Below, in pieces: positions 53,366 through 60,949 of a DNA stretch of 64,000 bases. Each line of letters opens with the position of its first letter. Position 1 is the first letter of the stretch. The position numbers and the translations under genes were made by a program. A model generated the notes under the pieces. It was not told where the DNA came from. It searched no databases and was given only the letters and a program-made list of their open reading frames with translations. The DNA is from Duganella flavida. GTDB lineage: Bacteria > Pseudomonadota > Gammaproteobacteria > Burkholderiales > Burkholderiaceae_D. The stretch covers positions 1-64,000 of the forward strand of contig NZ_WWCN01000013.1 in the NCBI RefSeq assembly GCF_009857445.1, given 5' to 3'.

Positions 53366-54817
53366 GTGAAATTGTATGAGACGCTGGCCGCCGATATCGC
53401 CAGTCAAATCGCCCAAGGCGTGATCCGCGAGGGAGAGAAAATTCCTTCCGTGCGCCAGACCAGCCAGCACCACAACCTCAGTGTCTCGACCGTGATCCGC
53501 GCGTTTCTGCTGCTGGAAAGCCAAGGCCTGATTGAAAGCCGCCCGCAATCGGGCTACTTCGTGCGCCGCAAGCCTACTGTGCAAGCCAGCGGCGCCGCCG
53601 AAGAGCCGACCGCACCGGCCGACATGGCGCGCGGCGAAACGCTGGACACCAGCGAATTCGTACTCACCACCCTGCGCTCGATCAATCAGGGCAGCGTGCC
53701 ACTGGGCTCTCCCTATCCTGATCCCGCTTCCTTCCCTTGGTCACGCCTGAACCAATATGCTAACTCGCTGGCGCGCCGCGTCGGCCAGACGGGCATGACC
53801 GCCGATCTGCCGCCGGGGAATCCAGAGCTGATACGCCAGATCGCGCGCCGCCATCTTGAAAACGGCCTGTCGGTGGACGCCAGCGAAATCATCGTCACCA
53901 CCGGCGCTACCGAGGCGCTCAATCTATGCTTACAAGCGGTAGCGCCACCGGGCAGCGTGATCGCGGTGGAGTCGCCGACTTACTACGCCTTGCTGCAGGC
54001 GATAGAGCGGATGCGCATGCACGTGGTGGAGATAGAAACCGATCCTGCGCAGGGCATCAACCTGGAAGCGCTGGAGCGCGCCATCGTCGAACAAGGCGTA
54101 GTGGCCTGCATGGTCATGCCCAACTTCCAGAATCCGCTGGGCTTCCAGATGAGCGATGAACGCAAGCGCGCCATGGTCGAGATGCTGGCGCGCCACGACG
54201 TTCCGGTGATTGAGAACGATGTCTATCACGAGCTATATTACGGCGACGTTCACCCAACCTCGCTCAAGAACTACGATACGCGCGGCCTGGTCCTGCACTG
54301 TAACTCCTTCTCCAAGACGCTGAGTCCCGCCAACCGCATCGGCTGGGCCCTGCCCGGCCGATACAAGGCGCAAGTGGAGAAGCTCAAATTCCTCAACACA
54401 CTGAACACGCCGGCGCTGCCGCAGTTGGCGATTGCCGAGTACTTGAAGAACGATGGCTACAACTACCATCTACGCAAGGTGCGCAAGGCGTATGCACAGC
54501 AGGCCAACATCATGGCGGCAGCGGTGCGGCGCTTCTTCCCGCCGGGGACCAGCGTGTCGACGCCGGTGGGCGGCTACGTATTGTGGGTGAATTTGCCGGT
54601 CGGCGTGCGGGCGCTGGAACTGTATGCGCGGGCGCAGGAGCGCGGCATCAGCGTCGGCGCCGGGAATATCTTCGCCACCGGCGACGCTTTCCAACACTGC
54701 ATTCGCCTTAACTACAGCTATCCATGGACCGCCGAAGTGGAAGCGGCCGTGCTTACACTGGGCTTGCTGGCCGGTGAGCTGACCAACTGTACTCCCCGCA
54801 AAGAGGCCAATCTGTAG
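53366..54817 (+). CDS. MocR/PdxR-type GntR regulator with aminotransferase domain
   Basis: 483 residues from a GTG at 53366 (read as MKLYETLAADIASQIAQG), with GGGGAG seven bases upstream. An ATG at 53336 is possible but adds residues outside the family pattern. GntR winged HTH (1-70: KIPSVRQTSQHHNLSVSTVI) is fused to a fold-type-I aminotransferase domain (about 115-475). The PLP-binding Lys317 lies in NSFSKTLSPANRIGW. MocR proteins use PLP as effector, commonly to control amine, GABA or vitamin B6 genes. Its targets here are unknown; it is divergent from the FixL-like kinase. Confidence 0.92.
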   Translation: MKLYETLAADIASQIAQGVIREGEKIPSVRQTSQHHNLSVSTVIRAFLLLESQGLIESRPQSGYFVRRKPTVQASGAAEEPTAPADMARGETLDTSEFVLTTLRSINQGSVPLGSPYPDPASFPWSRLNQYANSLARRVGQTGMTADLPPGNPELIRQIARRHLENGLSVDASEIIVTTGATEALNLCLQAVAPPGSVIAVESPTYYALLQAIERMRMHVVEIETDPAQGINLEALERAIVEQGVVACMVMPNFQNPLGFQMSDERKRAMVEMLARHDVPVIENDVYHELYYGDVHPTSLKNYDTRGLVLHCNSFSKTLSPANRIGWALPGRYKAQVEKLKFLNTLNTPALPQLAIAEYLKNDGYNYHLRKVRKAYAQQANIMAAAVRRFFPPGTSVSTPVGGYVLWVNLPVGVRALELYARAQERGISVGAGNIFATGDAFQHCIRLNYSYPWTAEVEAAVLTLGLLAGELTNCTPRKEANL

Positions 54818-54878
54818 CCGTTGACCGCGCGCGGCGTCCCTTATTCTGACAGCATGCCACTCACTGGGGTCAACTGTC

Positions 54879-56444
54879 ATGAAAACCGCTCGCATCAAGG
54901 TCGCCAATCTCCTGCTCACAGGCTTTGGCCTGATCTGCCTATTCCTCGCCGCCTTGATTGCATTGGGCCTGTCGGAACAGGCCAAGCTCAATGCTGCCAC
55001 TGCCGCCATGGCAGATGACCGCTGGCCGAAGATCGAATTAGCTACCGACGTGCGCCTGCGCGTGACCGATATCGCAGTCTCGCTGCGCAATGTGATGCTA
55101 ACCACCGATTCCAATGTGCGCGCGCACCAGATCGAGAGCATCGAAGGCTATCGCCGCGACGCTGAAGCCAGCATTGCAGCGCTTGACCACCGCGTCATCA
55201 CGCCCAACGGGCGCGCCGCGCTAGAGAAAGTGGTGGCGGCCTACAAGGATTACACGCTGGGACAGAATAAGCTGATCGCGCTGGTGCAGGCTGGCCGCGA
55301 TGAAGAGGCGCGCACCTATCTGAATGAACAGGTGAAGCCCATGCTGGCAGCCTGTCGCGAAACGCTGGCTGCGCAAATCGGCAACGAAGTTTCGCTGATG
55401 CGCGACGCGCGCGAACAAGCAGCACAAGCCTATATCGTCACCCGCATCAAGATGCTCGGTTTAGGTGCGGCAGCGATGCTCATTTCGATTGCCGTGGCAG
55501 CGTCCATCATCCGCCGTTTGCGGCGCGACCTTGGCGGTGAGCCTGATCACGCAGCGCGCACTGCGGCTTGTATTGCAGATGGCGACTTGACGCGCGTGAT
55601 CGCCCTGCGCGACGGCGACCGCAGCAGCATGCTGTACGAAATGGAGCATATGCGCGATAACCTGAGCCAGTTGGTGGCGCAGGTGCGTTCGGATACCGAG
55701 ATGATCGCTTCCGCCTCTAGCCAGATCGCCAGCGGCAATCTGGATTTATCGACGCGCACCGAGCAGCAGGCCTCCAGCTTGCAGGAGACGGCGGCGGCGA
55801 TGGAAGAATTGACCGTCACCGTGCAGCAGAATGCCGATCACGCAGCGCGCGCCAATAGCCTTGCGCTGCATGCCTCCAGCGCTGCGGACAAAGGCGGCCA
55901 GGCCGTAGCCGCCGTCACGGCGCGCATGGAATCGATCCGCGCCTCGGCTGCGCAGATGTCCGACATCATCAGTTTGATCGATGGTATCGCCTTCCAGACC
56001 AACATCCTTGCACTGAATGCCGCAGTGGAAGCAGCACGTGCCGGTGACGCGGGCCGGGGCTTTGCAGTGGTGGCTAGCGAAGTGCGCCAACTGGCGCATC
56101 GTTCATCGGATGCTGCGCGTGATATCGGTTCGCTGATACAAGCAGCGGTTGCGCAAGCGGGCGTCGGCGACCAGCAAGTGCGCGAGGCGGCAGCGGCGAT
56201 GCAGGACATCGTCGATAGCGTCGCCCGCGTGGAAGAAATCATGGCGCAGATTAAGCACGCCAGCGCCGAGCAGCACGCCGGCATCGTCGCCTGCAGCCAG
56301 GCCGTGATGCAGATGGATCAAGGCACGCAGCAGAACGCCGCACTGGTCGAACAAGTGGCCGCCGCCGCACACGCCCTGCAAGAGCAATCAGGCCAGCTGG
56401 AAGATGCGGTCTCACGCTTCAAGATCAATGCGGTCGCCGCATAA
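54879..56444 (+). CDS. Methyl-accepting chemotaxis protein with four-helix-bundle sensor
   Basis: 521 residues. Transmembrane helices near 10-30 and 190-210 enclose a 4HB_MCP-type periplasmic bundle (LRVTDIAVSLRNVMLTTDSN). The cytoplasmic part has the hairpin tip IAFQTNILALNAAVEAARAG and FAVVASEVRQLAHRSSDAARDI. No C-terminal CheR-tether pentapeptide. The REC-EAL gene follows two bases after its stop, so the two are co-expressed, linking a chemoreceptor to a c-di-GMP protein. Confidence 0.95.
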   Translation: MKTARIKVANLLLTGFGLICLFLAALIALGLSEQAKLNAATAAMADDRWPKIELATDVRLRVTDIAVSLRNVMLTTDSNVRAHQIESIEGYRRDAEASIAALDHRVITPNGRAALEKVVAAYKDYTLGQNKLIALVQAGRDEEARTYLNEQVKPMLAACRETLAAQIGNEVSLMRDAREQAAQAYIVTRIKMLGLGAAAMLISIAVAASIIRRLRRDLGGEPDHAARTAACIADGDLTRVIALRDGDRSSMLYEMEHMRDNLSQLVAQVRSDTEMIASASSQIASGNLDLSTRTEQQASSLQETAAAMEELTVTVQQNADHAARANSLALHASSAADKGGQAVAAVTARMESIRASAAQMSDIISLIDGIAFQTNILALNAAVEAARAGDAGRGFAVVASEVRQLAHRSSDAARDIGSLIQAAVAQAGVGDQQVREAAAAMQDIVDSVARVEEIMAQIKHASAEQHAGIVACSQAVMQMDQGTQQNAALVEQVAAAAHALQEQSGQLEDAVSRFKINAVAA

Positions 56445-56446
56445 GC

Positions 56447-57715
56447 ATGGGCGCTCACCACGATGCTGTCCCTGCCCTGCGCGCCGTCCTGATTGACGGC
56501 AGCGGCGCTGATCTCGACGCCGCCGTTGCGCAATGCCGCCTTGCCGGCATTGCCGTCAACGGCTGGTCCGATAGCGGCGCCGGCGCGCTGGAACTGATTG
56601 AATCGCTGCCGGTGCCGCCGGATCTTGTCATCATGGAGCTCAACCTGCCGGACATGGACGGCGCCGACCTGCTGCAAGCCCTCTCCATGCTGGAGCCGGG
56701 CCTGCCCGTCATCATCACCAGCCGCCATAGCACGCGCCTGCACGACGCCGCACTCACGCTGGCGTCCACGCTAGGCCTGGATGCACTGGCCGCGCTGCCC
56801 AAGCCCGTGAACGCCCAAGCGCTGCGGGATGCCGCACTAAGCTGCGAAGCAGCCAGCGCCCGCAATGCAGCGCCCACTCGTGCTTATTGCGACGCAGGCC
56901 TGCCGCGTCCCGATGCCGGCGAAGTACTGAGCGGCCTGCAGCACCACCAATTTGAACTACATTACCAGCCCAAGGCGTCGTTGCAAGACGGCTCGCTACG
57001 CGGCGCCGAAGGCCTGATACGCTGGCGTCACCCGCAACACGGCCTGCTCTCCCCTGCCTGCTTCCTGCCGCAAACCGAAGCCGCCAACCTGGTCGATGTG
57101 ATGACCGTGGAAGTTGTCCGCATGGCGCTACAAGACTGGAAACGCTGGCACGCCGACGGCTTGTCGCTGCCCATCTCCATCAACTTGTCGCCACTATCAC
57201 TCACCGATCCGCACCTCGCGGAAGAACTGATCACGACTGTGAACCAAGCCGGCGTGCCGCCGCGCGCCATCACTTTTGAAATTATCGAGCACGAAGAAAT
57301 CGCCGACCTGGCCACCGCCCTGCGCATCCTCATCAAACTGCGCTTGCACGGCTTCGGCCTCGCGCTGGACGACTACGGCGCCGGCCACGCCTCCATGCTG
57401 CAGCTGTCGCGCTTTCCATTCACCGAAGTGAAACTGGATCGCCGCCTGGTACATGGCGCCGCCAGGCGCCCGCATATGCGTCCCCTGCTAAGCCATACCA
57501 TCGCCGCCGCCCGTGAACTGGGCGTGACCACGGTGGCAGAAGGCATCGAACTGGAACAGGACCGTCAACTGCTGCGGGAATTAGGCTGCGATCTGGCGCA
57601 AGGCTACTTGATCGCGCGGCCTATGCACGCGCGTGCCTTGCCGCTGTGGCGGGAAAAATCAGCTGCGGCAGGCAAAGTTACGGGGACGGGGACGGTCATC
57701 CAATTGCGGCCGTAA
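56447..57715 (+). CDS. REC-EAL protein with altered receiver and EGL motif
   Basis: 422 residues. Receiver-like domain (about 10-130) in which the phosphoacceptor position is Glu64 (LVIMELNLPDMDG) instead of Asp, while the conserved Lys119 is kept (ALPKPVN). The EAL domain (about 160-405) has EGL at 188-190 in place of EAL but keeps the Glu, Asn (SINLSPLSL), Glu (FEIIEHEE), Asp pair (LDDYGAGH), Lys (EVKLDRRLV) and Glu (AEGIELEQ). Architecture as in RocR. Glu in the receiver may mimic phosphorylation; activity of the EGL variant is uncertain. Coupled to the chemoreceptor gene. Confidence 0.9.
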   Translation: MGAHHDAVPALRAVLIDGSGADLDAAVAQCRLAGIAVNGWSDSGAGALELIESLPVPPDLVIMELNLPDMDGADLLQALSMLEPGLPVIITSRHSTRLHDAALTLASTLGLDALAALPKPVNAQALRDAALSCEAASARNAAPTRAYCDAGLPRPDAGEVLSGLQHHQFELHYQPKASLQDGSLRGAEGLIRWRHPQHGLLSPACFLPQTEAANLVDVMTVEVVRMALQDWKRWHADGLSLPISINLSPLSLTDPHLAEELITTVNQAGVPPRAITFEIIEHEEIADLATALRILIKLRLHGFGLALDDYGAGHASMLQLSRFPFTEVKLDRRLVHGAARRPHMRPLLSHTIAAARELGVTTVAEGIELEQDRQLLRELGCDLAQGYLIARPMHARALPLWREKSAAAGKVTGTGTVIQLRP

Positions 57716-57729
57716 GAATAAGTGCTTCC

Positions 57730-58650
57730 TTACGAGATGTTATAGCGTTTGCACGGCGCCAGCTGCTCCGGCATCTGTTCGCCGCACTGCTCCAGCAGCG
57801 AACGTTCGATATTGCGCGTCATGGCGTTGAGCGCCAGGCAGTTTGGGTCGGTGCCAAAGGGCTCGGAGATTTCCTGCGCAATGGCCTCCAGCGCAAACAA
57901 GGTGTAGGCGACGAATACGCACACCAGCGGCGTAGCCATACCCAAATCGCCTACCAGGCCAAATGGCAGCATGAAGCAGTACAGATAAACGGTGCGGTGT
58001 ACCAGCACGCCATAAGCAAAAGGAATCGGCGTATTGGAGATGCGCTCGCAGCCGCCAACCGAGGCGGCCAGCTCGCTGACTTGCGCATCCAGTATCCACA
58101 GCAGCGGCTCGCCTGTACCGCGTTTGCGGCCGGCGCGCGCCAGCATCAGGCGGATGCGGTCCAGCAGCGCTACCGGGATGTACTGCATATCGCGCAACTC
58201 TTCCACTTCCTCCTTGGACAGGTAGCGCGCCAGATCCTCGGAAGGATCGGTACCCCGTAGCTGGTGCGTCAGCGCATACACGAATGCGATCAAGCGCTGT
58301 ACAAACAGCTTGCGTTCAAAGCCGTCGCCATCTTCCGGGAGATAGTTGATGACCTGCGAGGTCAACGCCCGCGCAGCGATCAGGATTCGGCCCCAGATCT
58401 GGCGCGCCTCCACGTAGCGGGCATAGGCTGCGTTGTTGCGGAAGGCGAGAAAAATCGCCAGGCTCACACCAATCAGCGGAAACGGCACCGTATCCAGCGG
58501 AATCCTGGCGCCGAAGACATGCCCGTGAGTGACTACCGCCAGCACGCTGATCGCGAGGATCAGCAGCAGCTGCGGCACTATGGTTTTAAGTACGGAGCCA
58601 TCCCATACGAACAGCATCCGCAACCAGTTGGTTGTCGGACGGATAATCAT
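57730..58650 (-). CDS. Bestrophin-like membrane channel (UPF0187/YneE family)
   Basis: 306 residues. Membrane segments near 25-45, 55-72 and in the C-terminal half (YLYCFMLPFGLVGDLGMATP, VFVAYTLFALEAIAQEISEPFG). The motifs FRNNAAYARYVEARQIWGRI and EPFGTDPNCLAL are hallmarks of bacterial bestrophin homologues, which form ion channels in the inner membrane. Its start overlaps the stop of the molybdoenzyme gene upstream (ATGA), so the two are translated together. Confidence 0.9.
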   Translation of the reverse strand: MIIRPTTNWLRMLFVWDGSVLKTIVPQLLLILAISVLAVVTHGHVFGARIPLDTVPFPLIGVSLAIFLAFRNNAAYARYVEARQIWGRILIAARALTSQVINYLPEDGDGFERKLFVQRLIAFVYALTHQLRGTDPSEDLARYLSKEEVEELRDMQYIPVALLDRIRLMLARAGRKRGTGEPLLWILDAQVSELAASVGGCERISNTPIPFAYGVLVHRTVYLYCFMLPFGLVGDLGMATPLVCVFVAYTLFALEAIAQEISEPFGTDPNCLALNAMTRNIERSLLEQCGEQMPEQLAPCKRYNIS

Positions 58651-60938
58651 GATGATTCCGCAAGCGTGAGCAAAACAGGGATGGATTTGGAGGTCGGCGT
58701 GCCTGCGCCGTCGGCGACGCTGTTCAGGGGTACCAGCGGATTGGTCTCCGGGTAGTAAGCGCCGATGCAGCCGCGTGGAATGTCATACGCGACCAGCATA
58801 AAGCCGCCAGCACGGCGCTGCACGCCGTCTTTCCACACGCTTTCCACGTCGACCCAATCGCCGGCCTTCATGCCCAGCATGTCGATGTCCAGCTGATTGA
58901 TGAAGATCACCCGGCGCATGCCAAACACGCCACGATAGCGATCGTCCATTGCGTAGATAGTGGTGTTGTACTGGTCATGCGAGCGTGTGGTCATCATCAC
59001 CATCAGGCGCTTGCCGTACTTGGCTTGCGCGCGGCGGATCGGCGTATCCAGCTCAATCTTCTGCGGCACGAATTGCGCCTTGCCGCTGGTGGTCACCCAT
59101 TCGCGCTCGCGCGAAGCGACTTTGAGATGGAAGCCACCAGGCTTGGCGACTCGCGCGTTGTAGTCGTAAAAGTCGTCGAACACTTTTTCGATATCGTCGC
59201 GAATGCTGGCGTAGTCGTCGCGGTAGGCCTTCCATTTCAACTGATAGCGCTCGCCCAGCGTGGCCTCGGCCATGCGCGAGACGATGGCGATTTCCGACAG
59301 CAGCTCCAGCGAGGCCGGCTTATTTAAGCCGAAGGAGATATGCACCATGCTCATGGAGTCTTCCACCGTCACACCTTGCGGGGTGCCGTTTTGCAGATCA
59401 ATCTCGGTGCGGCCCAGTGTCGGCAGGATCAGCGCCTTGCGGCCGTGGATTAAGTGGCCGCGATTCAGCTTGGTGGCGATTTGCACCGTCAGCGCGCAAG
59501 ATTGCAGCGCCTTGAAGGTCAGCGGCGTATCCGGCGTGGCCATGGCGAAGTTACCGCCAAGGCCGATGAAAACCTTCACCTTCCCTTCGGCCATGGCGCC
59601 GATGGTGGCCACCACGTCATAACCGTGATGGCGCGGCTGCGCAAAGCCGAACACGCGCTCCATGCGGTTGAGGAAAGCGGCAGTCGGCTGTTCTTCGATA
59701 CCCATGGTGCGGTCACCCTGCACATTGGAGTGGCCGCGCACCGGGCACAAACCCGCACCGCGCTTGCCGATCTGGCCGCGCATCATCATCAGGTTGGACA
59801 GCATCTGCACGGTCGGCACCGAGTTTTTATGCTGGGTAAGGCCCATGCCCCATGTGGCGATGACGCGTTCGCCCTTGATATAGATATCCGCAAGTTGATC
59901 GATTTGCGAGCGCGGTACGCCGGAATCGTCAATCAGCAGCGCCCATCTTTCCGCGCGCAGGTCGCGTGCAAACTCGGAGAAGCCGATGGTGTGCTCGTTG
60001 ATGAATTCCATATCCAGTATGCGCGGCAAGCCAATCAGCACTGCGCGGTCATCCAGTTCCAGCACGCGCTTTGCCACACCCTTAATCAGCGCAAGGTCGC
60101 CGCCCAGTTTCGGCTGCACGAACAAGGAACTGATCGGAGTACTGGACATGGTCAGCATTTCCAACGGATGCTGCGGGCTGGTAAAACGTTCCAGGCCTCG
60201 CTCGCGCAATGGATTGATGGAGACAATGGTGGCGCCACGGCGCGCACATTCGCGCAACTCGCCCAGCATACGAGGGTGATTGGTTGCCGGATTCTGGCCG
60301 AAAATCAGCAGCGTGTCGGCGTGCTCGAAATCGTCCAGCGTGACCGTGCCTTTGCCGATACCGACAGTGCCTGGCAGGCCGCGGCTGGTCGCCTCATGGC
60401 ACATATTCGAGCAATCCGGGAAATTGTTGGTGCCGTAGGCGCGCACGAACAGCTGGTACAGGAAAGCGGCTTCGTTGCTGGCGCGGCCGGAAGTGTAGAA
60501 CGCAGCTTGATCCGGATCGTCCAGCGCATTCAGTTCATCGGCAATCAGCTTGAACGCCTGGTCCCATGCGATGGGTGCGTACTTGTCGCTGACAGAATCG
60601 TAGACCATGGGATGCGTCAAACGGCCATGCTGTTCCAGCTCATAGTCCGACTGCATCAGTAATTCCGCAACCGTGTGTTGGGCAAAGAAATCGGGCGTTA
60701 CACGCTTGCTGGTCGATTCCGCCGCGACGGCTTTGACACCGTTCTCGCAGAATTCAAAGGTGGAAGCGTGTTCGCGATCCGGCCAGGCGCAGCCGGGGCA
60801 ATCGAAACCGTCCGGCTGATTCTGTGCAAACAGCGACTTGTAATTGACGCCGCTGACGCGTTCCTTGAGCAGGTTGATCGCCACATATTTCAATGCGCCC
60901 CAGCCTGCGGCAGCGTGGTGATAAGGTTTGATGGCCAT
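58647..60938 (-). CDS. YdeP/FdhF-like molybdopterin oxidoreductase
   Basis: 763 residues. N-terminal Cys set for an Fe-S cluster (C47 and C50 in DCPGC, C64 in FEFCENG), a molybdopterin oxidoreductase core (FYTSGRASNEAAFLYQLFVRAYG, LLIFGQNPATNHPRML, RGAGLCPVRGHSNVQGDRTMG) and a C-terminal molydopterin-dinucleotide-binding domain (TTRSHDQYNTTIYAMDDRYRG). This is the YdeP branch of formate-dehydrogenase-H-like proteins, linked to acid resistance in E. coli; its substrate is not established. No twin-arginine signal, so cytosolic. No selenocysteine codon is apparent. Followed by the bestrophin-like gene with overlapping codons. Confidence 0.93.
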   Translation of the reverse strand: MAIKPYHHAAAGWGALKYVAINLLKERVSGVNYKSLFAQNQPDGFDCPGCAWPDREHASTFEFCENGVKAVAAESTSKRVTPDFFAQHTVAELLMQSDYELEQHGRLTHPMVYDSVSDKYAPIAWDQAFKLIADELNALDDPDQAAFYTSGRASNEAAFLYQLFVRAYGTNNFPDCSNMCHEATSRGLPGTVGIGKGTVTLDDFEHADTLLIFGQNPATNHPRMLGELRECARRGATIVSINPLRERGLERFTSPQHPLEMLTMSSTPISSLFVQPKLGGDLALIKGVAKRVLELDDRAVLIGLPRILDMEFINEHTIGFSEFARDLRAERWALLIDDSGVPRSQIDQLADIYIKGERVIATWGMGLTQHKNSVPTVQMLSNLMMMRGQIGKRGAGLCPVRGHSNVQGDRTMGIEEQPTAAFLNRMERVFGFAQPRHHGYDVVATIGAMAEGKVKVFIGLGGNFAMATPDTPLTFKALQSCALTVQIATKLNRGHLIHGRKALILPTLGRTEIDLQNGTPQGVTVEDSMSMVHISFGLNKPASLELLSEIAIVSRMAEATLGERYQLKWKAYRDDYASIRDDIEKVFDDFYDYNARVAKPGGFHLKVASREREWVTTSGKAQFVPQKIELDTPIRRAQAKYGKRLMVMMTTRSHDQYNTTIYAMDDRYRGVFGMRRVIFINQLDIDMLGMKAGDWVDVESVWKDGVQRRAGGFMLVAYDIPRGCIGAYYPETNPLVPLNSVADGAGTPTSKSIPVLLTLAESS

Positions 60939-60949
60939 GCGTATGCTCC

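Noticed and set aside
58647..60938. Selenocysteine codon in the FdhF-like gene
   Set aside because: The frame is continuous without an internal TGA, so no selenocysteine insertion is needed.
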